DNA from: Nemopilema nomurai
Lineage: Eukaryota > Cnidaria > Scyphozoa > Rhizostomeae > Rhizostomatidae
NCBI GenBank assembly: GCA_003864495.1
Contig: ML133389.1
Coordinates: 2,801,848-2,865,847, forward strand
Direction: 5' to 3'
Length of the DNA stretch: 64,000 bases
A program made the position numbers and the translations under genes. Under the pieces are notes generated by a model. The model worked only from the letters and a program-made list of their open reading frames with translations, ran no database searches and was not told where the DNA came from. Below, piece after piece: positions 14,070-32,300 of the stretch (positions are counted from its first letter, which is position 1; the number at the start of each line of letters is the position of its first letter).

Positions 14070-14553
14070 AAATGATTGATGATGATGATGACGATTATGA
14101 TGATGTTGACGATGATGATTAATGATGATGATGATGATTAATGATTGATGATGACGATTATGATGATGTTGACGATGATGATTAATGATGATGACGATGA
14201 TGATGATGATAATGGTGGTGGTGGTGGTGGTGGTGGTGATGATTGTGAAGTTGTTTAATGCGTCTTTATCTTTACTTTTCAATTTTAGGGTCATCGGGCA
14301 AGAGAATTCTGATTTGAAAAGGCAGTTGGGAGAAAGCGAGCTTGGCTCCGATTTATACGCTGGCGATTTTCCAAAGGTGGAACCAAAGGAAGAAGGATCA
14401 GAGGACGACCGAAGTCCAGAAAGAGAGGGCCAAGCGCGAATCGATTCACTGCTAGATAAGAATTCGGACGATGTGCCCCCTGGAAACGACCCGCACAACA
14501 ATAATGGTCATAGTAAAAGGCTTATGGAGACGGAGGTAAATGTAAGCTTGTAA
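2486..14553 (+). CDS. GABPB: GA-binding protein beta-like (ankyrin-repeat transcription cofactor), 15 coding exons
   Basis: GABP beta pairs with an ETS-type GABP alpha subunit to activate nuclear genes, many of them mitochondrial or ribosomal. Exons: 2486-2605, 3125-3223, 4048-4146, 5121-5219, 5612-5689, 6224-6254, 8355-8543, 8832-9142, 9710-9919, 10382-10686, 10961-11792, 12258-12413, 12992-13107, 13570-13736, 14289-14553. All junctions are GT-AG and phase-compatible. The N-terminus has the family signature [14 protein letters not shown], then [13 protein letters not shown] and [13 protein letters not shown], close to vertebrate GABPB1. Residues 1-165 form about 4.5 ankyrin repeats; three are exactly one 99-base phase-0 exon each. 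Beyond residue ~175 the protein is Q/S/P/V-rich, with a short acidic C-terminal part ([12 protein letters not shown]). With one missing base restored in exon 10 (C run 10506-10513) the product is ~1025 aa, far longer than vertebrate GABPB1 (~400). The ankyrin assignment is strong; the tail exons rest on splice phase and open frames. Confidence 0.85.
2778..2827. repeat. Dispersed intronic repeat, copy 1
   Basis: This ~50 bp segment, containing AAAAGCTGATAGAATAAATA, recurs with minor changes at 21633-21682 in an ILF2 intron and more loosely at 6490-6550 in another GABPB intron. All three end in GAATAAATAGCCA or AAATAAATAGCCA. It is probably part of a larger degraded mobile element. Confidence 0.55.
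4150..4380. repeat. Tandem ~57 bp repeat in a GABPB intron
   Basis: Four degenerate units share GATTGTTTATC, CTATCATGATCAAGTGATT and similar variants. A related simpler ATTGATTG run continues to ~4430. The location is intronic and there is no coding signal. Confidence 0.7.
4870..5100. repeat. TTGATTCTGA-type simple tandem repeat
   Basis: Degenerate reiterations of TTTGATTCTGAT/TTTGATTCTAAT occupy the intron up to the acceptor of the exon at 5121. Confidence 0.65.
6490..6550. repeat. Dispersed intronic repeat, copy 2 (diverged)
   Basis: It shares GACACTCC...AGTATGCAA, a middle portion reading like GGAAAATGACCAAAAGCTGA with changes, and the AATAAATAGCCA end with the copies at 2778 and 21633. 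Confidence 0.4.
7790..7860 (-). other. Degenerate tRNA-like sequence (SINE or tRNA relic)
   Basis: The minus strand carries an A-box-like GGGTAGCTCAGTTGTAGAG, but I find no acceptable B box or closing acceptor stem. It is probably a decayed tRNA pseudogene or SINE head inside a GABPB intron. Confidence 0.3.
10506..10513 (+). other. Apparent one-base frameshift at a C8 homopolymer in GABPB-like exon 10
   Basis: Upstream of this run the exon is open only in the frame entering from the previous exon ([14 protein letters not shown]). Downstream the conserved-looking reading ([16 protein letters not shown] to [15 protein letters not shown]) is one frame away. The entering frame reaches TGA at 10627-10629, and the downstream frame has a TAA upstream of the run. 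One extra base in the C8 or adjacent G5 run restores a continuous frame and makes the total CDS divisible by three. A homopolymer sequencing or assembly error is likeliest; a true null allele is possible. Confidence 0.75.
12680..12753 (+). pseudogene. tRNA-like pseudogene
   Basis: A 7 bp acceptor stem (GACCCGA with TCGGGTC), a good D arm (GCTCAGTTGGTAGAGC) and a B box (GTTCGAGTCCC) are present. The anticodon stem CTTGA/TCAAG closes a 9-base loop, and the T stem has a T:C mismatch. No anticodon can be read safely. It lies in a GABPB intron, so it is best called a tRNA-derived pseudogene or SINE head. Confidence 0.6.
13830..14240. repeat. GAT/ATG trinucleotide microsatellite with TTAATGATTGATG interruptions
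   Basis: Long runs of GATGAT interrupted by TAATGATTAATGATT blocks end in a GGT run. The array fills most of the 552-base intron before the last GABPB exon and ends about 50 bases before the acceptor at 14288. Confidence 0.95.
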
Positions 14554-15629
14554 CCGCTGAATTGTGTTGTCGCTCAGACTAGCTTGAAGCTGTAACATTG
14601 CAGGCTGTTGTTGTGACGTCATTCTCGCTTCTAGTGACGTCATTGGTAGTAATGCATAGCAGAAATGAGGACGAATTTTGAGAGTTTTGAACCATGTGTC
14701 CCGTGTCCTTTGCAGGATATTTTTCCATTGGCGACCTAAAAGGCAAAGCATTTTCGGGTTGCTGTAAATTCATAGTCAGAAGTTTGTTTAGATGGAGATT
14801 ATAGAAGATAGTCATATCACAATTTATTATTAAAAACATATCGCACTTTTCTTCCGTATTCGCGGCTAAAAGTTCTTCCTAGAATCGGTTTTGTTTCCCT
14901 AGAAATCTCTTTTTATATATTGCGTAAAGTCTTAGAGTTTTTGAAAGAGCAGTATATTATAGAATTATGTTGGCTAAATACTGTAAATTAAGTGCTATAA
15001 AGCTTTTGCATAAATTGATTTTCTAACAAAAAGTATGTATGCGCGTCCCAATAGGGTTTATGATTGTAGTATGGGTTCCCTCGGGAGATTTTTTATTCCT
15101 GGTGCTAATGGATGCCCCAGAAATTCTGTCTCTTCTTTCGTAAACCTGCCACAAAGCGTTCGGTGGTTTTAAAGCTTTAAGGTGGGAATTTATGGAATGG
15201 GTAATGTGGGTTCAACCCTGTTCTTCCAGCCAATCGTGACTTACCATTTCTCTAGTTTACCCACTCCCCACCCCCTATCACCACTAGTTTACCCACTCCC
15301 CACCCCCACCTACCAACGTTAAAGATGCTGACCCTCAAGCATTCTTTATCATTAGCCTTTGACCTATCAATTACCACTCACCAATCCCCCACTCCCCCAC
15401 CCCACTCACCGCGTCCCAACTAACAACTCCTTCGCCAACCACTCCCCAACTCACCACTTCTCCACTAGCAACTCCCCCACTCACCAACCGTCACTCACCA
15501 TCGCCCAGCTCCCTATACCCCCATTCCATCGCTTTGGCGTACCTTAAATACATATGATAGAGCCATTTTGTACCTAGGGACTTGCAGTTTTGTTCTCTGA
15601 CGTCACTGATTTCGTCATACATTCAAAAA

Positions 15630-15690
15630 CTCTCTCTGTCTCTCTCTCTCTGTGTCTCTCTGTCTCTGTCTCTCTATGTCTCTCTCTGTT

Positions 15691-15727
<37 letters not shown>

Positions 15728-15887
15728 CTGTCTCTCTCTCTGCCTCTGTGTCTCTCTCTGCCTCTGTCTCTCTCTCTGTCTCTCTCTCTGACTCTCTCTC
15801 TGTCTCTCTGTCTGTCTCTCTCTCTGTCTCTCTGTCTGTCTCTCTCTCTGTCTCTCTCTCTGTCTCTCTCTCTGTCTCTCTCTCTTT
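15630..15887. repeat. CTCTGTCT-type microsatellite
   Basis: A pyrimidine-strand repeat of TCTCTCTCTGTCTC and TGCCTCTG variants. Both strands stay open in several frames only because the sequence is repetitive; it is not coding. Confidence 0.95.
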
Positions 15888-15963
15888 CGAAGTTTTACCG
15901 TGGCCAACAAAATATTTATTTTTATATTGCATATTTTTATACCAGAACACTATCGTTAAAATT

Positions 15964-16010
15964 ATTGCTGTTGTCGTTGTTGTTGTTGTTGTTGTTGCTG
16001 TTGTTGTAAA
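15964..16010. repeat. GTT trinucleotide repeat
   Basis: A near-continuous GTTGTTGTT run with a few GTC/GCT interruptions. Confidence 0.9.
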
Positions 16011-18503
16011 TGTGATGTTGTTGATTTCTTTGTTGTCGTCCTACATTTTAATGTTGTTGCTCCTGTTTATCGTCATGGTTACTATCTTATGACTGTAATG
16101 AGTAGGCACTTAATATTATATGTAATGCGTTAATTGACCAGTATTTCTAAAAGTCCGGAATAAGATACCGGTGGATATTAAGTCCGGTCTTTTTCTAGCA
16201 TTCGGAAGATATTAAGGTGGATATTGAGTCCGGTCTTAATCAGAGTCGGGATATTTTCTTTTTCGACCCCACAATGTGCACCAAAGTGTGGGAAACATCC
16301 AAAAGAGAAATCCACCCCCCCTCCTTCCTCCTAGAATTTTCCTTATTCCTAGTAAACAAATGGATTTTGTATTACCTGATTGCCTTAGGAACCGGCATTA
16401 ATATCAGCCCGACGTTGATTAGAGGACCGGCTTTTAGTGCGGAGTTCTTCTAATGTGCTTTTTGATAGATGATTTCTACTTTGTATTATCGAATGATATT
16501 TTGTAGGTAGCCACATGTTTGTACTTCGAAGAAGATGAATTTATATAAAAACAAGAATATTAGGCCAACCTACTGTCTTTCTTCTTTTCTTCCGATACCC
16601 TCATTGATACAGAACATCCAAAATCATCCAACGACTGCTTTCCAACCCTCCCTGCCTAGTCACAACTCAAAAACAATGACATGTCATTGGAAACCAGAGG
16701 GTATTTTGAGAACGAGGGAGTCCTGCTAAGGGCGCATTACAAAATTTGTTCCCTCCGGCGATTTAGGACCCCTTCCTTAAGTCATGCAGGTTTAAAATGT
16801 CATGAAGCAGGGAAAAAGGAGGATATCTTTGTAACGCAACCCAATTGCTTGCACTTGAAAAATTAGTTAGAATTTCCACAATCAGAACTTCTGAACTTTT
16901 TTATATACTTTCTTTCCTTAAAAAGCTCTTAATCAGAATTGTAATATTATCTGTTTTTACGCTTCAAGGCTTTCTGGGTTTAAAAAAAGATTCTACTGTC
17001 ATTCAAGGATATATGGAATATGTTGTTAATTGTTGACAGTTTAAAAAAAGATCTTTCATAGGTTTTTACTCTATTGTAATAAGATACAACACGTTCAGTG
17101 GCCATATTGGATGGTGTGACAACCAGGATGAATGAGCCATATTCTTCATTGTGTATTTCAAACCAATGATTAATGATATTCATCGAACGATACCTTTCAT
17201 TTTTGCGGACACCTCTTGCTAAAGGCACTTGGCCGTTGTTCGGAAATATTTTGACATGATCTTCATTTGCTGCTCAAATCAGACAAGTCACCTATATTCT
17301 TTTGCGATTATCTCTTTCGATTATCTTCTGCGACTGCCTTTGCGATTATCTTTTGCAATTATCATTTCAAGCTTTCGTGACCTTACTTGCGTTTCTTAAT
17401 TGCGACTTGAATATTTTGTAAGAGCACTTCGAAATTTGAAAAAATACTTGTATGATGTATAATTTGCAACATGCATGGGGAAAAAGTTCATTAAACCCTA
17501 ACCATCGAGGTTCTGGATACCTACAATTTTCTAATTACTTTTTAGCGTTTTACATTTTGTAAATTGGAAGCAATGACGATATAATGATTCTCATAGTTTA
17601 TACAGTGTGACGAATTTAGTTGAAATTCACCCTTGAAGGGGCCTTGCTTAAATGGAAACAGTTTGCAATTTAGTATCCAACTTGTTCTTTCTACACCGCC
17701 TCAAACTCAAAACATTTTTTTCAGCAAATCAATTAATTACATGTTACGTCATTTAGGTAAGTTGTTTAAAATTCAATTATTAAGTCCAAAATTACAATAA
17801 GAACATTAAAGAAAGAGAAAACAACCCTATATAAGTATAATTCAGCTGACGGACACATGAAAAACCTCAAGATAGAGCTATCAAAGGCATGTGCCCTGTT
17901 GACGTGATTTGACGACAAGTTTACAGTTGATTTTGGTTTGCATAACAGTAAGAATGAGATAATAGAAATGTAAATGACACTAGAAAAAAGCAAGGGAAAT
18001 GAATAAAGAAAAAGAAAAAAAACTATATTAAAGATAAAAAATGGGAAAGAATTTTAGGCCCCCTCTAATATAATGCCGTTTTCCTTCTAAACTGATAATT
18101 CCCTGGTGCTTCCCTTGAACTTCATTTTGCATATGCAGGTAAGGTTTTCCCCTTTAAGTCAGCATAATACAAAAGGCCATAAAATTTTCGACCAACCCAA
18201 GATTTTTTACTTTAGATACAGGATATAGGAGAGGGCGCAGCCTGTTTGAATTCTGTGCATGACCAATTCTAGCCAACTTCATGCTTTTCTGACAAAACCC
18301 TCATATTTTTGCTAGTTTTACATATTTTGAATATAAATTGGTCAAGTGCGTCTCAAACTAGTCGAGATAACATTTTTTCTCAAGTTTGTTTTTCCATGCG
18401 GCAGCATCCATTTTCAGATAGCCTCTCTTCGAGTGAGCCGGTGTTCCTCTCCGCCATTACCATCTGCAAGATAAGATTGCTTCGCTTGGATAATATCAGA
18501 AAA

Positions 18504-26134
<7,631 letters not shown>

Positions 26135-28900
26135 AATGCTGCAACGCGTTGGTTAGTTTGGTGTTTTTTTGCTGTAGTGCCATATTATGTACCAAGGTCA
26201 ACACTCTGTACCAAGAACCAAATTCACTGACTTTGCCAGGATGGCTCAGTGGCTAGAGGCGCTGACTACAGACCCAAGGGTCCGTGGTTCGAGTGCTTGG
26301 CATGACCAAACTTGCACACAGGGTGAGGAGAGTCGCTAGCTCTCTGTAATTCCAGGCATAAGGAATCACGAGGTGTGGTCACATCGAGAGGAAGGACCTG
26401 GACACTGCTCGATAAGCATAAAGCTTCGCAGTGTCCTAAAAACTACCCTCAGAAGCAAGGTAGAAATAAATACAAATACAATATAAATGCCATGTGCCAT
26501 AATGGTGCTCCGAAGCTAGTGCCAAATCAAATGCTCTGTGCCAAGTACCTAATCAAGCACTCAGTGTCAAGTGCCAAAGTTAACACTTTGAGTCAAGTAC
26601 CAAATTTGGCAATCTGTACCAAGTTCCAACATGATTGTCATGTACTAAGTTAGAGCTCAATATTGGCACGTTAGAACGAAATTGTTTGGCATGCCATTTT
26701 TTACTGATTTCTTCCAATCTGTTTTTGCAGGCACTTGAGATCAGCGGAGAACCCATGGGACTGGTGACGAGTCATATCACGTGACATTGGCCTTGACCAG
26801 TAACGCTCTTCAAGTTACCGCAAGAAGACAACATTGTAGTTTTGCTATTTAACAGGGGAACATTAAGTAGCATACTCGGACCTTTTTAATATCGATTTTT
26901 TAAACAGACCATATTAATTAGAAATAATTGCGTTGCTGTTTAAATACCCAAGCTGTTTCTTCTTATTTTGGATCACCTAACAAATTAATCTTCTTAATTT
27001 TTTTTAAAGAAGGAGAGAGCCAAGGTCCAAAAGGGTCGCAAAAGAGGGTGGTAAATGCCCCCCCCCCCCCCACTCAAGAGTATCCGCTCCTCCCAAATTT
27101 GACTTATGCCTGATGTCATTTTTGGTTTCAAATCGAGGCTCATCTTTCCGTGGCTAATCTACTTTTGGGGTAAAGAAGGTCCTTGCTAAAATGGTCCTTG
27201 CCAAAAAAGGTTTGGTATGCAAATGAAATGGCTATGATAGAAAGTTTTGTGTCAAATTGTGTTCCTTTTTGAAAATGACATTTTATATTCAACCAATTTT
27301 GCTTGTGTAAGTTCTAGTTGAGAAAGTGCCTGCAATGATTAATAGATAAAAAGCCTTCGTAAAATTTTCAACTGAAACTTTCGTTCTTGTTTTATCCATC
27401 TAGCTATCAGCAAAAATGTCTTAAACCATTACCGCAAATTTTTGAACTAGCCTCCTGGGGGCTTATTTATTTTTGATATTTTTGGATGGGGGCTTATTCG
27501 AGGCTTATAAAATAACCTGAATAATGCCACATAAAATATAATTTTTGAAAGTTCTTTCTTTTCATAATGTAAAAAATAATCGAAGTATAAAGTAACATGT
27601 GTTAAATTATTAACAAAAATATAAATTTTTGTGGTAATTCACTAATATGCAAAAGGCAACCTCAGGAGTCGAAAATCAACAAATCGGGGGGCTTATTCAA
27701 GAGGGGGCTTATTGAAAATTTGTAGTTCTAGGGTGGGGGCTTATTCGAGGGGGGGGCAATTCGAGGATTATCGGTAAGTGCCTCATCAAAAAGTTTATTT
27801 TAACACTAGTCAACGTCAAAAACTTTGCCACATCAGGGCTGGCAAAACAGGGGGCCAGAGAGGCATGCCCCCCGACTTTTTGGCTGGCTATAGCATATGA
27901 TATTTATTCTTCAAGTCATTACACACATTCCTAAATTTGTTTTATATAAGGGAACAAGCAGTGTCCGATTGGACTCTGTGTAATCTTCAAGCTACTTCGA
28001 CGCAGGGGGCATCATAATTGCATCATAATTAATTTTGTTGTTATGTCAACTGCTTGCATTTGCCACATCCGTACAACGAATCTGAACTGAAATCACTGTG
28101 GTTTCATAAGTTAAGGCTTGGAGTTGCCACAAATATTGTTAACTTGAGCATGTCGAAGTCTGCGTCCATGCATTGATTCGTAAGCGTACGGCGGAATTTT
28201 TACAGGGGGGCGGTAGGATTTTCGCCCGAGTACAGAGGCACTATCTTGGATTAATCTCCTTGGACAATGTTTAACCGAACTGCCTAAAGTAAGTCCCGTC
28301 ACTTTCCAGTGTCATTTCTGCCCGACTATTTGCGGAGAATTTTTTAAAATTTGCCCGACTGACATGGTTTTCGACAACTGGGAGCCCCCCAGCCCCTCCC
28401 CCGGCCCGTACGCTCATGCATTGATTCATAGCTATAATGGCAATTCTGAATTGGAAGACTTCCTGTCCTTGTACGGGAGCGAGATCGATTTTAATGCACT
28501 GGAAGTCGGAGGAGCGACTCTAAAGTGCTAATTGCGAGAGGATTACCTTGTTTCAGAGACTTTACGAAAGTTTACACGCACTCAAAGACTTTCAGGGGGA
28601 ATTGCTGCCCAATATTTTTACCTTGTTGTGATTGCTCGTGATCAATCCAGCTACATCATGCCCTCCAGAGCGCTCCTTTTTAACAGCAAGAGGCTTGAAG
28701 ACGTGGTTATAATCAATCATGTCTAGTAAAAGATTCAATGCCTTTGCCCTGCTTAACGTTCATAAGGAGTTCACAGATGCTTTTGATCTGGTCGCAGTTG
28801 CTAATGAATTCACTGGATATAATGATCAGAGAAAGCACTGTTTTGGACAGTTTGACTCTCCTGACTTGCTGTGCCAAGCTGACTTGACAAATTAAGGTTT
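26135..28900. other. ILF2 3' region and intergenic sequence
   Basis: The region contains the SINE at 26236-26485 and, at 27440-27770, reiterated GGGGGCTTATTCGAG-like words that also occur at 19310-19400. Between them is AT-rich sequence with C and G homopolymers. No supported coding exon. Confidence 0.55.
26236..26485 (+). mobile_element. tRNA-derived SINE, copy 1
   Basis: The head resembles a tRNA with an A box (TGGCTCAGTGG) and a B box (GGTTCGAGTGC). The body contains AGAGTCGCTAGCTCTCTGTA and CATAAGGAATCACG, and the AT-rich tail reads AAATAAATACAAATAC. The same body occurs inverted at 56858-57082. It lies just after the ILF2 stop, probably in its 3' UTR. Confidence 0.85.
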
Positions 28901-28989
28901 GTATACTTCTATTTATTGGATGGTTTGTAAAAGAGACCTCAAAACGACATGAAAGCAAAGCTTTCCGTGCGTTTCACATTTAAATTTTT

Positions 28990-29373
28990 TCACATTTTTG
29001 AGCGCCTTCTTTCAAATACGGATTGCCTGCCCTACTGAAAAACAGATTCCATATCAAAATCTAAATGTGCATTTATCTTCCTCTAAACGGAGTGAGTTAA
29101 TAGGAAAACAGCCAATTTCCCTTTCAAGTTTCACCTCCCTCCCCCCTTCCCTCCCCTCCGATTTCTTGGCCTCCCTCCACTTTTCACGGCGCATGCCCAT
29201 TGAAATATTTTTCCACGACCAAAAATTTTCGTCGCCATTTTGGCATCGAAGTCGTCGGACCCCTTTGCGAGTCTTCGCTTCAAAAATCCATACTCTTTAT
29301 TGCTGCCATTGCAGCGACAGCTTAAAAATTTCGCCCGTCTCAAGTAAGATCATTGAAACTTGGAAGAAGGGAT
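28990..29373 (+). other. Probable 5' UTR exon of the antizyme gene
   Basis: The region ends at a consensus donor (GGGAT then GTAAGT, 29373/29374). Joined to the acceptor at 30982 it creates a split ATG (AT|G), with an in-frame TGA six codons upstream of that ATG. An alternative donor at 29343/29344 (CTCAA|GTAAGA) leaves a 46-codon open frame with no ATG. The left edge is a guess. Confidence 0.45.
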
Positions 29374-32300
29374 GTAAGTATTAAAAATCTCTCACTTCTT
29401 GCTAGTTTTTGGAGCTTTTTGGAGCTTTAAAGACTTGACAATGGCCTAGCTGCCAACCAATTGCGCAGCGGAGATTATTTTTCTTTGTGTTAATTGACTG
29501 TTTGTTTTTATATCGTTTTTATGTTGTTTTTATATTCTGTGTATTGAGATTTTTGCAAGATAGATGTTATAGTTAGGCCAGGAGGTTGCAGCTTAATTTT
29601 TTTTAAATTCTACTTCTCAAAAAACGCAAAAATATTTCTTTCTACACTACCGTTCAAAAAGTTTTGGGAAGTTTCGAATCTTCTGGTGAATGAAAACAAT
29701 TTAAAGCGATCAAAAAATGCATCTTTTGAAACACTCCTATTATCCTTTAAAATGGTTTAAATAACACAGTAAAAGCATCAACAAGTGGCAAAATTTCAGC
29801 ACTCTTTATTCATTACAATTAATTATCAGAATTTGAAACCTCTGCGATTTGACCTTCTGGCAAATTAATCGATATGTATCCTGTTTTTTATCTCTCAACA
29901 AAGACCTTTCATGTCTTAGCGTCTGGAACTTCTTTGGTCGTTGGCAACCCTTGGCAAATCTTTCACCGTTCTAAATTTAAAGAACTTTTTGCATACAGCG
30001 AAAGCTGCATTATTTGAGCAGCCCACAATTGATGCAGTTTCTTGGTAGCTTTTACCATTATTTTTATAAAAGATAATTTCCAGAGGCTTCTCATAAGATA
30101 TTTCATGACGTTTGATAAACTTCATGTTCATGTTTTTGGCCTAGAAAACTTTAAGGGTTAGTCTTTTTCGAATAATGTGGCAAAATTGAAATACTTCGAA
30201 ACATGAACAATGTCTTATGAAAGTTTCATGGAAATAGCCGGTTGTCGTACTTAATAAGAGAGGATCAAATGCATGTCATAAGCGTCTTTCGAAACTTTGA
30301 ATCGTCCCGAGACTTTTTGAACGGTAGTGTAGTTAAATACTATGTAGCAAAAATATCAGCTGATGAAAATGAAATGATGTAAAGGAAAAGAAATTTAACA
30401 AAGATTATTTTGTAAAAATAACAATAATTAGCAGGCGCCTTTTTTAAAAAGTGACACTCTTAGTAGCTATGCATCCTGGAGGATAAAGCACATCCTAATT
30501 TACGATGACTTGTAGTGTAATCTAATTCATTTAGAAGTTTACCAAAAACTTTTGACATCCATGAACCAGCATGTAATTTCAAGTTTATGTGCTGAAGCTA
30601 TGAAATGTTTTCAAGGATACACGCTTTTTTTTAAAAAGGAACCACTTTATAAGGAACCTACATGTAGAAGGCGGAAGTCCCTAAGGAACTTTTCGATTAG
30701 AAATTTTTTATAACTGCAAGCATCAAGAGCTAAAAAGCCTGTTCTATTCATTTGCAGCCAATACTCGCATAGATTGTTTGCTTTTCGTGTGTCAAGTGCT
30801 TCATTGAGTAGTTTCCGCATATGCTGTCTCACCCCTCTCTCTATTAAGTGTGCAGTGAAAATTAAGGAACTTTTAAGGAAGTTTTTGGTACTAAAATCTG
30901 ATGTCTTAAGGTCAACGAATAAGGTTCCATTACTTTAATGATATTGATTTAAGTTATCGTTCATGATATGCTTTGTTTTTAGGCCGGCCCTTTGCTTTTG
31001 TTACTATCGAGTGTTCTTCTCAGTGGATTGGCGTTCCTGATGTTCGTTTTGAGCACATTGATGTACCAGTCACTAATATTGAGCCAGGAGGAACTGAGAG
31101 TGACAAAGTTTCACATCACTTTCTAGAAGTATGCTTAGCACCTTTAACAGATTTATTCCTACCTAATATGATGTGTTTTGTTTCGAATATGAGTCTCTGA
31201 CTCCAGTTGCAAGCAGAGTTATGCCCTTGTATGCTTTTTTCATCTACTTCAAAAAATGCATATTGTGTTTAAACATGGTCATCTCAAAAAATGTCATTTC
31301 AGATGTTTTCTTATGGAACAAAACAGAAGGCTTTTTACCATTCTACAAAAGAGTTTTTGAGATTTGAAGTAAATTTATCTTTCCTGTTACGGTCCTTGAG
31401 GTCATGCAATCAGTAACAAACAGTCATAACAAATTAATTGGTGATACAATAAATGTTTATTAATTATAAGTTATATGATCCTTCTCCTCAGTCTTTTCAG
31501 TTATATTACAAAACTTTTAACCAAAGTGACCATTCTTGTTTTCCAGAGATTCAAAGACCCTCCCATTGATGCTACTTGTTTTGAATTCACATTTCAAGAT
31601 GGCGAATACTTGGTAGACCAGTGGGAAGGAGCGCAGATAAAAAGCAACCTGTATGTTGCTGTTCCCAACGACTTCCTGTCCGTTGGAATAAAAGAGGGGT
31701 AAGTGTTGAAAGTTAATATTTTAACCTTTTAGATAAGCCATATTGACATTATTTGTCCAAATCTTCCATCCTTTGCTCCATATAGGCCTATGGAATCATT
31801 TGTTCCCTCATCAGTAAAATAGCACCTGATCTAATTGAGAAGAACTAAACACTTGGTTTTTCTATAAGTTTGCTTTGAACAATCACAGGCAATATCCTGC
31901 AATTTCCATTCTGTATATCTTCATCTCTGCCTGGACTTCTAAGTCGTTTGCACCTTAAAAAATTTAAAAACTTTCATTATTTTTTAAATTTTGTTCTTGA
32001 TTGAAAACACAAAGTTTTTACGCCATGTTTTCCCAGTGTACCAAAGAAAGCATATGTAAGGCTAATACCTCGATTTTCCAGCTTTGTGTCTCTCTTGGAT
32101 TATGCAGAAGAGTCACTCAAAGTGACATCAGTGACACTATGCATTCCAAAGTCAATTAACGAAAGAGGTATCACATTTAATTACATCTTATTGAATTCTC
32201 TCTGTGTGCTTCAAGCTTTGTTAAATGACTGTTTGGTCCTGCAAATTGTTTATCAAAGCCAAAAATGGAAATAAATATATGAAATGTGTTCGTTTTTGGT

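Larger units (their letters stand above)
14554..18503. other. Intergenic region between the GABPB-like gene and ILF2
   Basis: This stretch holds the 3' UTR of the upstream gene, a C-rich tract (15240-15500) of repeated CCACTCCCCCA-like words, the CT/TG repeat and the GTT repeat listed separately, then unremarkable AT-rich sequence leading to the ILF2 promoter. I see no supportable coding exon here. Confidence 0.6.

Noticed and set aside
13974..14501. Minus-strand 175-codon frame with poly-Ile/Thr/His tracts
   Set aside because: It is the complement of the GAT repeat and of the true last GABPB exon.
15582..16092. Overlapping Ser/Leu-rich and Arg/Glu-rich frames on both strands
   Set aside because: They are products of the CT/TG microsatellite and the GTT repeat, open in several frames at once.
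28998..29384. 128-codon plus-strand frame (SAFFQIRIACP start) as a protein gene
   Set aside because: It overlaps the probable antizyme 5' exon, and joining it to exon 2 at the consensus donor gives the wrong phase for the frameshift ORF. It shows no recognisable domain.
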